This document shows, piece by piece, positions 5,474 through 12,548 of a stretch of DNA of 12,548 bases. Below the pieces are notes generated by a model. That model did no database searches. It worked only from the letters and a program-made list of their open reading frames with translations, and was not told where the DNA came from. Both the position numbers and the translations under genes were made by a program. Numbering within the stretch: the first letter of the stretch is position 1; each line of letters starts with the position of its first letter. The stretch is from Elusimicrobiota bacterium (GTDB taxonomy: Bacteria > Elusimicrobiota > Elusimicrobia > JACQJN01): assembly GCA_016205045.1 (NCBI GenBank), contig JACQJM010000160.1, positions 1-12,548 on the forward strand. The letters are read 5' to 3'.

Positions 5474-7711
5474 ATGCGAATATCAAAAGAAATCACGAAA
5501 AGAATCAGAAAAGTTGCGCGCCGATTGGGGAAATGGGTTCTTCGGTTGTTCGGTCTTTTGCTCATTTTTGCGGTGTTGGTTGTATCAGTGGCCACGGTAA
5601 CTCTCAAGGCGATGTTCACTCCAGAACACCTTAAGTCAGTTCTGACGGATCAACTGCAGCAGGTGTTTAAGCGGCCGGTCCATATGGACCATGTGCAGAT
5701 CATGTTTTTTCGCGGGGTAAGGGTTCGAGGATTGAGAATCCTCGAGTCTCCAGATTTTCCCGGACGTGATTTTATTTCCAGTGAACTTTTAGTGGCCAGA
5801 TTGCAACTCTTGCCTCTTTTGAGAAAAAAAATCATTTTAAGTGAATTAGAATTGATTGCTCCTCGTATTGTGATTATTAGGACAAAAAAAGGAACTTGGA
5901 ATTTTTCCGATATTGCCACCTCTTCTACCACTCAGGGAGGGATTCCTGTCATGGCCTGGACAGTTCATCGCGCTCAAGTTCGGGATGGAACTCTCATTTA
6001 CGAGGATGTTCCTCTGGATTTGAAACATGCTGTCACTGGGTTCAACCTAAGGGTTACGGGCTTTGGATTGTGGGGTGAGTTTCCTTTTGAAGTGTCTTTT
6101 ATCTCTAAAAATAAAATCCAAGGAGAGAAATTAGATGCTCGATTCGCCCTGGAGGGCTGGATGGATTTGGCGGGCCTCAATTGGGCCAAGGCCACGTTGA
6201 GAGAAGGGGAGATTCGCTCAACGATAGAAAGGAAATATCTCGAGGCTCGTTTCTCGGTCCACGGTTTTTCAAATCCTCAAATTGATGTTCAGGTTGATAT
6301 TCCAGCTTTTAAATCCCAGGATGTGCCGGCTATTTTAAAATTTCCTCCGGGATGGTCTTTCGCGCCGATTCGTTGGAATGTGAGAACCAACATTGCCGGC
6401 TCTTCCCAGTTGAGTTTCTCTTCTGCGATCAGGATGGGGTCTCTGCAGTTGGCCGCAGATGGGAATCTTGATTTTTCAGCCTCTAGTCCTACCGTACGTT
6501 TGCACGGCGCTACCAATATATTTTCCATGGAGGACGTGGCGAGAGTGTGGAGTGAGTTGAGCCCATACCGTTTGGCGGGCCGCGCTCAACTGCAGGTAAA
6601 TCTTGCCGGACCTTTTCAGGACATGAGCATCCGTAAAATTTTTATTTCCCTCTCAGGCGCTCGGGGAACGCAAAAAGATTTTCGGGCGTCAGGGGTGGAC
6701 CTCCTTTTTTCCGCCATTGACGATTTCCGCCAAACTTCTTGGAGAATATCCCGGGGAGAGATTCGCTCTCCGGAACAGTCCTGGACGCATATCAGAGCAG
6801 GAGGCAAGCTTTTGGAAGATGTGTTCACTGTTTCCGATGGAAGAGCGATATGGAATAACATTCCTCTCCGTCTATCTCTTCAAATCAAGCCTTTTTTCTC
6901 TGCCCAGAGGCGATTGGATTTAAAACTCTTTCTAGAGAAATTGGATTTAGATAAGACGATAAAGCTAATGTCATCTTTAAAACCTTCCGAGGGGACTTCT
7001 CCTGTCGCTAGCTCTCGCCCTAGGCATAAATTGTGGTGGCTTAGAACTTTCAAGCGTTCTTTACCCCGAGGATTCCCTTCTTTGGCGGGGGAGCTGGAAT
7101 TGAAAAAAATTACACACCCCTACTTTACCGGAGATCACTTTAGAGCCTCCTGGGATTTAAAGGGTGTTTCTCCGGGCGTTAAAAAGTTAGAAGGAATTGT
7201 GCGGGTGGATTGGGGGCCTGGCATCGTGCGCAATATCCCCCGTTTATCGCAGCAGGAAAAGATATTGAGGGTTATTTTTTTACCCTTCACGGTTTTGGGA
7301 AAACTTAATGGCATGGGAGTTTTGAAGGTTTCAGAGGAGTTCGATCTGCCCTATGATAAAATCCATGGGGAATATGCCTTCCATTTCGGCGTTATGGAGG
7401 TTCGTCCCTTCTTTGTGGATTCTCCGGATGTCTCTGCCGTATCGCAAGGAAAAGTAGATTGGGTCTCAGAAAATCTCGATCTTAGAGTTTTGGCTCGAGT
7501 GAACAAAACATCTAAATTGGGAAGTTATCCGGAGACATTGACCGATGAAAAGGGGAGGCCCACCATTGGATTTTCCATTGATGGACCCATGACTCAGCCT
7601 GCCGTGAAACCCCATCTAAAGAAAGTGGAGTCAGGGATCATCGAGCGAATTATGGAGCAGACCTTGAGAGGAGAGGCGCAAAACTTGACACCTCTTTTTC
7701 AGAATAAATAG
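5474..7711 (+). CDS. AsmA-like inner-membrane/periplasmic protein
   Basis: 745 residues. A basic N-terminus (RISKEITKRIRKVARRLGK) precedes one membrane anchor (about 20-44, WVLRLFGLLLIFAVLVVSVA), and the rest should lie in the periplasm. Residues 50-110 carry the AsmA-family opening: a short helical segment, a lone strand motif RPVHMDHVQIMFF, then RVRGLRILESPDFPG. The long middle is beta-rich repeats of amphipathic strands. The C-terminal part (about 555-710, with WGPGIVRNIPRL and FGVMEVRPFFVDSPDV) matches the AsmA-like C-terminal region. Known of the family: elongated beta-groove proteins linked to outer-membrane assembly and to phospholipid transport between membranes. It starts 33 bp after the lipid-kinase gene with no clear ribosome binding site. 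Its presence supports a diderm host. Confidence 0.8.
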   Translation: MRISKEITKRIRKVARRLGKWVLRLFGLLLIFAVLVVSVATVTLKAMFTPEHLKSVLTDQLQQVFKRPVHMDHVQIMFFRGVRVRGLRILESPDFPGRDFISSELLVARLQLLPLLRKKIILSELELIAPRIVIIRTKKGTWNFSDIATSSTTQGGIPVMAWTVHRAQVRDGTLIYEDVPLDLKHAVTGFNLRVTGFGLWGEFPFEVSFISKNKIQGEKLDARFALEGWMDLAGLNWAKATLREGEIRSTIERKYLEARFSVHGFSNPQIDVQVDIPAFKSQDVPAILKFPPGWSFAPIRWNVRTNIAGSSQLSFSSAIRMGSLQLAADGNLDFSASSPTVRLHGATNIFSMEDVARVWSELSPYRLAGRAQLQVNLAGPFQDMSIRKIFISLSGARGTQKDFRASGVDLLFSAIDDFRQTSWRISRGEIRSPEQSWTHIRAGGKLLEDVFTVSDGRAIWNNIPLRLSLQIKPFFSAQRRLDLKLFLEKLDLDKTIKLMSSLKPSEGTSPVASSRPRHKLWWLRTFKRSLPRGFPSLAGELELKKITHPYFTGDHFRASWDLKGVSPGVKKLEGIVRVDWGPGIVRNIPRLSQQEKILRVIFLPFTVLGKLNGMGVLKVSEEFDLPYDKIHGEYAFHFGVMEVRPFFVDSPDVSAVSQGKVDWVSENLDLRVLARVNKTSKLGSYPETLTDEKGRPTIGFSIDGPMTQPAVKPHLKKVESGIIERIMEQTLRGEAQNLTPLFQNK

Positions 7712-7722
7712 CTTCCGAATTT

Positions 7723-7749
7723 TTGATTCTGCTGGAAATAATGTAATAT
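7723..7749 (+). promoter_or_regulatory. Possible promoter before pyrE
   Basis: TTGATT (7723-7728) and TAATAT (7744-7749) resemble -35 and -10 boxes, with a short 15-nt spacer and a TG at 7742-7743 directly before the -10. The gap after the AsmA-like gene is AT-rich and there is no hairpin terminator, so pyrE could also be read from upstream. pyrE itself has an excellent Shine-Dalgarno sequence, GGGGAGGAGAG (7756-7766). Confidence 0.35.
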
Positions 7750-7770
7750 TTTATAGGGGAGGAGAGTTCA

Positions 7771-8352
7771 ATGACTAGGTTGAGCAAATTAGATGTGGTG
7801 GGTCTGTTACAGGAACACGGGGCTATTTTGAATGGGCATTTTCAACTTCCTTCGGGGTTTCACAGCCAGACTTATGTGCAAACAGCATTGGTGCTTCAAT
7901 ACCCGCACCTAGCCAATAAAATTGCTAAGTCTATGGCGACCCAATTCCCTCAAGAGATCGATGTCGTTATTTCTCCTGCCATGGGAGCGGTGGTCATAGG
8001 CCAGGAAGTGGCTCGAGTTAAGAAAGCAAGGGCGCTCTTTGCGGAGCGTTCCAATGGTGTTATGGTTTTAAAACGCGATTTTAGATTGGAAGGTGGAGAG
8101 AAGGTCTTAGTCGTGGAGGATGTTTTGACTACCGGACGTTCCACGGGAGAAGTGGTGAGCTTGGCTCAAAATTATGGGGCCAAGGTGATGGGAGTTTCTG
8201 CTATTGTAGATCGTTCTACGGCCCCGATCCCTTTGAATTTTCCGGTGCGCGCCTTGATTTCTTATCCTTTACAGGTTTTTCCGCCCGATCATTGTCCTCT
8301 GTGTTCTCAAGGTGTGCCGGTGGCCGCTCCGGGCGCTGCCATGCCTAGTTGA
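7771..8352 (+). CDS. pyrE: Orotate phosphoribosyltransferase
   Basis: 193 residues, normal length. It makes orotidine 5'-phosphate from orotate and PRPP in cytosolic pyrimidine synthesis. Visible: FQLPSGFHSQTYVQ (24-37), typical of the orotate site; VISPAMGAVVIG (66-77); the loop ALFAERSNGVMVLKRDF; and the PRPP motif VLVVEDVLTTGRS (112-124) with the acidic pair Glu116-Asp117. The C-terminus carries CPLC (175-178) followed by QGVP, a Cys pair seen in one bacterial branch of this family. The start ATG is fixed by a strong ribosome binding site 4 bp away. The next gene's likely GTG start is 34 bp after its stop. It may be co-transcribed with the transporter and purB. Confidence 0.95.
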   Translation: MTRLSKLDVVGLLQEHGAILNGHFQLPSGFHSQTYVQTALVLQYPHLANKIAKSMATQFPQEIDVVISPAMGAVVIGQEVARVKKARALFAERSNGVMVLKRDFRLEGGEKVLVVEDVLTTGRSTGEVVSLAQNYGAKVMGVSAIVDRSTAPIPLNFPVRALISYPLQVFPPDHCPLCSQGVPVAAPGAAMPS

Positions 8353-8386
8353 TCCGTGTAAGCTTACCGCTTTAGTATATAAACCA

Positions 8387-9604
8387 GTGAAAAAACTGTG
8401 GCCTCTTTTTGTGTGCTTAGTTGTTTTGGTTGGGGGTATTGCCCTTTCTTTTCCGTTTTTTGCCCTTTACTTACACCACCATAAGGGGATTCCTATGGGT
8501 TGGGTGGGTTTCTTTCTGTTTTTGAGTGTTGTGGCAGGGGCTTGTTCGTCCGCGATAGGGGGCGAACTTTCAGATCATTGGGGTAGAAAGAGGGTGATGG
8601 TTTTTTCCCTTTTTCTGAGCTGCGTGGTCACTTTGGGCATGGCATTTGCTATTTGGAAAAATGTTCCTGCAGGATGGTTGATCCTTATCCATATTGTGAG
8701 AAGTTTTTTGGGGCAGGCTTTTGATCCGACCGCTCGTGGCTGGGTGGCGGACCAATTCCCGAGCCATCAGCGAGCTCGGGCTTATAGCTTTTTAAGGACT
8801 GCCCACAATCTGGGTTGGGCGATAGGCCCCGCCCTGGGAGGATTTTTGGCGGAGAGCTCCTATTTTCTTCTGTTCTTATTGACGGGGACATGCATCTTTT
8901 TCTGTTGGATTTGGATCTTGATGGCGTTGCCGGATCAGTCCATTGTGGGGACGCAGATGCATTGGCGTTTAAGAGAGATGTGGCTTTCTTTGAAAGATCC
9001 GCGTTTTTCCTCTTACTTGATTTATGTTTTCTTTTTGGGGGCATTGATGGGGCAATTAATCACCACCTTTTCGGTCCATGCTTTTGATTTTGTTCATGTG
9101 TCAGAAAGACAAATTGGTTTGCTTTTTTCACTCAACGGGGCATGCGTGGTATGCCTACAGGTCCTGGCCACACGGTTTCTCACAAGATGGAGACTTACCC
9201 ACTGTTTAGCTTGGGGAAGTTTGATCTATGCCGTGGGCTTCTGCGGAGTCGGTTTTGCCACAACTTTTTGGCATTTGGCGATAGCCGTGATCATCGTGAC
9301 ATTGGGGGAAGTTTCCGTTTCCCCTTCTCTGCCAACCCTGGCAGCCAATTTGGCTCCTGCTCCTATCCGGGGCAGATACATTGGCATGCAGGGTTTGGCC
9401 CATATGTTGGGTTGGGCTATGGGGCCTTTGGTGGGGGGTTGGGGTCTCCAGACTTTAAGTGTTGTGTATCCTTGGCTGACTTGGGTTTTATTATCTTGTT
9501 TAGGCGTAGCAGCGGCGCGTGGATTCTGGACTTTACAGAAAGACATTCAAGAATCGGAGGATGGTTTACTGGTGGAGGTTGTGGTCCCGCAAGGAGCCGT
9601 GTAA
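8387..9604 (+). CDS. Major facilitator superfamily transporter
   Basis: 405 residues with about 12 hydrophobic segments, the usual MFS size. The cytoplasmic loop 2-3 signature is GGELSDHWGRKRVMVFS, a clear motif A. FDPTARGWVADQF and the following RARAYSFLRTAHNLGWAIGP in the TM4-5 region resemble drug/metabolite antiporters of the DHA1 type, and a second-half repeat (GRYIGMQGLAHMLGWAMGP) mirrors it. Substrate unknown. Start: GTG at 8387 gives the common short Lys-rich leader VKKLWPLF before TM1. A GTG at 8312 in frame would overlap pyrE by 41 bp and add a non-conserved tail, so it is less likely. No strong ribosome binding site is seen for either. It sits between pyrE and purB, so a nucleobase or related substrate is possible, but that is a guess from position. 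Confidence 0.85.
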   Translation: MKKLWPLFVCLVVLVGGIALSFPFFALYLHHHKGIPMGWVGFFLFLSVVAGACSSAIGGELSDHWGRKRVMVFSLFLSCVVTLGMAFAIWKNVPAGWLILIHIVRSFLGQAFDPTARGWVADQFPSHQRARAYSFLRTAHNLGWAIGPALGGFLAESSYFLLFLLTGTCIFFCWIWILMALPDQSIVGTQMHWRLREMWLSLKDPRFSSYLIYVFFLGALMGQLITTFSVHAFDFVHVSERQIGLLFSLNGACVVCLQVLATRFLTRWRLTHCLAWGSLIYAVGFCGVGFATTFWHLAIAVIIVTLGEVSVSPSLPTLAANLAPAPIRGRYIGMQGLAHMLGWAMGPLVGGWGLQTLSVVYPWLTWVLLSCLGVAAARGFWTLQKDIQESEDGLLVEVVVPQGAV

Positions 9605-9635
9605 TGGGTTGCTTTCCAATGGGGGGGAAAATAGG

Positions 9636-10946
9636 ATGATTGAACGTTATACAAGACCGGAGATGGGGAAGATATGGTCAGAATCGGTTCGATTTCGAAA
9701 AATACTGGAAGTGGAGTCCGCTTATCTTAAAGTCTTGGCCCAAGAAAAGCAAATTCCTGAGAAGGAGTTGAAGGTGTTTGAGCAGTGGGTTCATCGATTG
9801 ACTCCGCAGGCGGCTAAGGAATTTGAGGGACAGAGCCAGCATGAAGTGCTTGGGATTTTAGAGGCGATTGCCAGTAAAATTAAAAAAGAGGCCCCCAAAT
9901 TATCCCGCTATCTGCATTACGGACTTACCTCTAACGATCTATTGGATACGGTATTGTCCCTACAATTAGTGGAAGCGGCCGATCTCTTGTTGGAAGGGTG
10001 GAAAAAAGTTTTGGATCGTGTCAAAAAGCTGGCCTTAAAGCACGAATTGACCTGGATGGTGGGCCGTACCCACGGCATTCATGCCGAACCCATTACCTTG
10101 GGGGCTAAATTGGCGGGTTGGCATGCCGAGATTCTCCGAAATCAGGAGAGGCTGGGGCATGCTCGGGAAGTAGTCCGGTATGGTAAATTTTCGGGAGCGG
10201 TGGGAACCTTCACTCAGGTGGGACCCCGCTTGGAAGCCAAAACCTGTCAGAAGCTGGGTCTCCTTCCGGAACCGGTGGCCACTCAGGTGATTCCCCGTGA
10301 CCGTCACGCGGAATACTTTAATGCGCTTGTTTTGTCTGCGGAGGCGATAGAACGTTTCGCCACGGAGATACGCCATCTTCAACGAACGGAGGTTTTGGAG
10401 CTGGAAGAACCTTTTGGGAAGGACCAAAAAGGGTCCAGTGCCATGCCGCATAAGCGCAATCCTGTTCTGTGTGAGAATCTCTGCGGGTTGGCGCGTATGG
10501 TGCGCAGCTATCAAGGTGGAATCATGGAAAATATGGTGCTGTGGCACGAAAGAGATATCAGCCATTCCTCCGTGGAAAGAGTCTTCATGCCGGACGCAAC
10601 CATTCTTCTGGATTTCATGCTTCATCGTTTTGAAGGAGTCTTAAGCGGCCTCAAAGTAAATGAGGGAAGGATGTTAAAGAATCTAGAAGCCTTGGGCGGG
10701 TTGGTATTTTCTCAAAGGGTCCTTCTGGCCCTGGTGGATCAGGGATTGAGTCGTATGGAAGCTTACGAGTTGGTGCAGAAAAATGCCATGAAGGTGTGGC
10801 AGGATGGCGGAAGCTTTCAGGGAGAACTCATGAAGGATCCTTTGGTGCAAAAGAAATTGGGCCGGAAGGGGATTCGAGCCTGCTTCGATTTAAAACAATT
10901 CGAACCGCCCATACGGGAAATTCTCAAACGGGGAGGAATTATATAG
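9636..10946 (+). CDS. purB: Adenylosuccinate lyase
   Basis: 436 residues, the usual length of the Bacillus-type enzyme. It cleaves SAICAR and adenylosuccinate, releasing fumarate, in purine synthesis. Visible: TRPEMGKIWSE at the N-terminus, QSQHEV with His69, LTSNDLLDT (97-105), GRTHGIHAEP with catalytic His145, and the fumarase/aspartase-superfamily signature GSSAMPHKRNP (266-276), whose mobile loop carries the catalytic serine. The C-terminal domain is complete. Start: ATG 9636 gives the canonical MIERYTRPEM; an in-frame upstream start at 9519 would extend into the transporter gene. A G-rich tract (9621-9627) is a plausible ribosome binding site. The gap after the transporter is 31 bp. Downstream is a heptamer inverted repeat that starts directly after the stop codon. 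Confidence 0.97.
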   Translation: MIERYTRPEMGKIWSESVRFRKILEVESAYLKVLAQEKQIPEKELKVFEQWVHRLTPQAAKEFEGQSQHEVLGILEAIASKIKKEAPKLSRYLHYGLTSNDLLDTVLSLQLVEAADLLLEGWKKVLDRVKKLALKHELTWMVGRTHGIHAEPITLGAKLAGWHAEILRNQERLGHAREVVRYGKFSGAVGTFTQVGPRLEAKTCQKLGLLPEPVATQVIPRDRHAEYFNALVLSAEAIERFATEIRHLQRTEVLELEEPFGKDQKGSSAMPHKRNPVLCENLCGLARMVRSYQGGIMENMVLWHERDISHSSVERVFMPDATILLDFMLHRFEGVLSGLKVNEGRMLKNLEALGGLVFSQRVLLALVDQGLSRMEAYELVQKNAMKVWQDGGSFQGELMKDPLVQKKLGRKGIRACFDLKQFEPPIREILKRGGII

Positions 10947-11023
10947 GGATGAGTTATGAGATATGAGTGATGAGTTTTTTCTTTGTTGTTCCATGCTCAT
11001 ATCACATCCCTCATCTCTCATCC
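10947..11023. repeat. Inverted pair of four-unit heptamer repeats
   Basis: The left arm (10947-10974) reads as ATGAG-centred units of period 7 (GATGAGT, TATGAGA, TATGAGT, GATGAGT). The right arm (10996-11023) is their complement in heptamers (CTCATAT, CACATCC, CTCATCT, CTCATCC). The arms pair at 21 of 28 positions around a T-rich spacer of about 21 nt. The element begins on the base after the purB stop and ends 7 bp before the next ATG, so it fills the whole gap. It lacks spacers of CRISPR type. It could be a short dispersed repeat; as RNA it would form a long imperfect hairpin between purB and the SAM hydrolase gene. Confidence 0.8.
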
Positions 11024-11030
11024 CTGGCTT

Positions 11031-11828
11031 ATGAAGCCTAAGTTCGCCGTATTGATGACTGATTTTGGGCTTCAAGATCCCTTTGTGGGGGTGATGCGTG
11101 GAGTGATTCTGTCTAGGGCTCCCAACGCTAAGATCATGAATCTCACCCACCAGATCCCTCCTCAAGATATCTACACGGCTGCCTTTTATCTCATGGTGAG
11201 CGTCTCTTATTTTCCTCGTGGGTCTTTGTTCATGGTGGTGGTGGATCCTGGGGTGGGTTCAGAGAGGGACATTCTTTGGGCCCGATCCAAGTGGTATCAA
11301 TTTTTGGCCCCCGATAATGGCGTTTTGAGCTGGGTGGAAGAAGGATCTCCCAAAGAGAGATTTGAAGAGGTGCGCGTGGTGCGGAACGATAAACTTTTTT
11401 TGCATCCCGTCAGTTCCACATTCCATGGGCGCGATATCTTTTCCCCGGCGGCCGGGGCATTGCTCAAGGGCATGTCTCCCAAGACTCTGGGGCCCGTACG
11501 AACGGATTATAAAAAGGTTCCCTTTCCAAAACCCAAAAAAGTGTTGAACCGCGTTTCGGGGAGCGTGATTGGGGTCGACCGGTTTGGAAACGTTATCACC
11601 AACCTTATGGATAAAGATGTTACTCCCACCACTGTCTTTTATCTTAAGGGGAAAGTCGTGGCCGGACTCAAACCGGCTTATGCGTTCGTGAAAAAGGGAG
11701 AAGCATTGGCTTTTGTAGGCTCTTTTCGTTTTGTCGAGCTTTCCGTGCGCAACGGGAGCTTTGCAGAGATGTTTGGAGTAAAAACGGGAGACCCTATTGA
11801 AGCCACCCTCAGCCTCGACGCTTCCTAA
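11031..11828 (+). CDS. S-adenosylmethionine hydrolase (adenosine-forming), DUF62
   Basis: 265 residues, normal for the family. Known relatives hydrolyse SAM to adenosine and methionine by activating water/hydroxide; fluorinases and chlorinases are specialised cousins. Visible: VLMTDFGLQDPFVGVMRGVI at the N-terminus with Asp11, VVDPGVGSERD, APDNG (93-97), STFHGRDIFSPAAG, and VDRFGNVITN in the C-terminal domain. The conserved Asp-Arg-His triad is complete as Asp72, Arg79 and His132. Start: ATG 11031 matches the family N-terminus. Upstream in-frame codons lie inside the heptamer repeat and encode unrelated residues. No Shine-Dalgarno sequence precedes it; the repeat arm occupies that place. Its last 32 bp overlap the next gene. 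Confidence 0.9.
   Translation: MKPKFAVLMTDFGLQDPFVGVMRGVILSRAPNAKIMNLTHQIPPQDIYTAAFYLMVSVSYFPRGSLFMVVVDPGVGSERDILWARSKWYQFLAPDNGVLSWVEEGSPKERFEEVRVVRNDKLFLHPVSSTFHGRDIFSPAAGALLKGMSPKTLGPVRTDYKKVPFPKPKKVLNRVSGSVIGVDRFGNVITNLMDKDVTPTTVFYLKGKVVAGLKPAYAFVKKGEALAFVGSFRFVELSVRNGSFAEMFGVKTGDPIEATLSLDAS
11786..11790 (+). promoter_or_regulatory. Ribosome binding site supporting a TTG start
   Basis: GGGAG lies 6 nt before the TTG at 11797, inside the end of the SAM hydrolase gene. It supports TTG as the start of the methyltransferase gene, whose frame has an upstream stop at 11779-11781 and no ATG or GTG before the conserved N-terminus. Confidence 0.5.
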
Positions 11829-12548
11829 AATTATCCTAAAACCTGGGGAGGAGAACCGCCTCCTGGCGGGACATCCTTGGATTTTTTCCAATGAGATCGC
11901 TCGAGGGGAACTTAATCTGGAGCCCGGAAGTTTGTGTTGTGTCGAGAATTCTTTGGGAGAAAATTTGGGAGTTGGTTTCTACCATCCTCACAGTTTGATT
12001 GCGATACGTGTGTTGGCCAAGGGAGTAGATTGTCTTCCTTCGGATTTTTTCCTCATTAAAATAAAAGAAGCCCTGCAATTTCGCCAGAACTTATTTACGG
12101 GAGAAAGGTCTTTCCGGTTATGTTTTGGAGAGTCTGATGGTTTGCCGGGACTTATTTTAGATGAGTACGAAGATTATGTGGTTGGTCAGATTCTTTCAGT
12201 TGGAATAGAAAGGTTTTGGGATCAGATTCAAAGTGTCCTGGTCGATATTCTTGCGCCCAAGGGAATTTTTTTAAGGAATGACAACGAAATGAGGCGTTTG
12301 GAAGGTTTATCCTTGGAATCAAGAGTCGCTTACGGATCGATTCCCGAGCGTGTTCAAATTTCCGAAGAGGGAGTTCAGTATATTGTTCCTTTGATGGGAG
12401 GACAAAAAACAGGCTTCTATTTTGACCAGAGAGAGAATCGCATTTTTTTGAGGCCCTATTTTAATAAAAGGAAAGTATTGGATCTGCATTGTTATGTGGG
12501 AGCTTTTGCGCTGAATGCCGCCAAGTTTGGAGCGGAGGAGGTATGGGG
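11797..12548 (+). CDS. RlmI/RlmK-like 23S rRNA cytosine methyltransferase, 3'-truncated
   Basis: About 250 residues are present before the right edge; the frame is open throughout. The N-terminal PUA-type domain shows LPKIILKPGEENRLLAGHPW and IFSNEIARGEL; the next segment has GESDGLPGLILDEY, typical of COG1092 methyltransferases. It is followed by QKTGFYFDQRENR and the SAM-binding motif I region LDLHCYVGAF. Known relatives add a 5-methyl group to a 23S rRNA cytosine using SAM; the exact target base cannot be told here. Motif I differs from the usual DLFCYTGGF by His, Val and Ala substitutions. The start is most likely TTG 11797, which overlaps the SAM hydrolase gene by 32 bp and has a GGGAG site. 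The C-terminal catalytic Cys region lies beyond the window. Confidence 0.85.
   Translation, partial: MKPPSASTLPKIILKPGEENRLLAGHPWIFSNEIARGELNLEPGSLCCVENSLGENLGVGFYHPHSLIAIRVLAKGVDCLPSDFFLIKIKEALQFRQNLFTGERSFRLCFGESDGLPGLILDEYEDYVVGQILSVGIERFWDQIQSVLVDILAPKGIFLRNDNEMRRLEGLSLESRVAYGSIPERVQISEEGVQYIVPLMGGQKTGFYFDQRENRIFLRPYFNKRKVLDLHCYVGAFALNAAKFGAEEVW

Noticed and set aside
8312..8386. Earlier GTG start for the transporter
   Set aside because: It would overlap pyrE by 41 bp and add a tail without a transporter-like character; GTG 8387 gives a normal MFS N-terminus.
9519..9635. Earlier start for purB
   Set aside because: The extra residues only translate the transporter's 3' end in another frame; MIERYTRPEM at 9636 is the family N-terminus.
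10947..11023. CRISPR array
   Set aside because: Units are 7 bp, contiguous and inverted, with no unique spacers and no cas genes nearby.
10983..11030. Earlier start for the SAM hydrolase gene
   Set aside because: The added residues translate the heptamer repeat; family homology starts at 11031.

Overview
This window is densely coding, and every gene I can support lies on the + strand. It probably comes from a Gram-negative (diderm) bacterium, because it carries an AsmA-like inner-membrane/periplasmic protein and a class-B-looking succinate dehydrogenase. Short gaps, overlapping stops and starts, GTG and TTG starts, and roughly even base composition fit a free-living, possibly uncultivated lineage. 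I cannot name the phylum from sequence alone. Omnitrophota, Nitrospirota and deltaproteobacterial relatives are all plausible, with low confidence.

Layout. (1) 1-411: the 3' part of a DUF559 Vsr-like endonuclease-fold gene, followed by a strong palindrome. (2) 412-3948: a tight block of sdhA, sdhB, a stand-alone CheY-like receiver, and an unrecognised small membrane-anchored coiled-coil protein. The cytochrome b subunit is not in the window; where sdhC would normally lie there is the DUF559 gene. (3) 3949-4203: a 255-bp noncoding gap with a GC-rich, multi-hairpin segment ending in an intrinsic terminator (about 4016-4127). This is a candidate small RNA or attenuating leader. (4) 4204-7711: three envelope-type genes: an M50-like HELTH membrane protein, a SEC59/dolichol-kinase-like CTP-dependent lipid kinase overlapping it, and a large AsmA-like protein. 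(5) 7771-10946: pyrE, an MFS transporter and purB, so pyrimidine and purine synthesis genes flank a transporter. (6) 10947-11030: an inverted pair of four-unit heptamer repeats. (7) 11031-12548: a DUF62 S-adenosylmethionine hydrolase overlapping the start of an RlmI-like 23S rRNA cytosine methyltransferase that runs off the right edge.

How the parts may work together. SdhAB oxidise succinate (or reduce fumarate) at the membrane. The envelope trio suggests a lipid-related job. PyrE and PurB serve nucleotide synthesis. The last two genes both consume SAM. Most genes are ordinary housekeeping. The least explained parts are the structured RNA upstream of the M50-like gene, the sdh-linked receiver plus unknown protein, and the two different inverted-repeat elements sitting directly before sdhA and before the SAM hydrolase gene.
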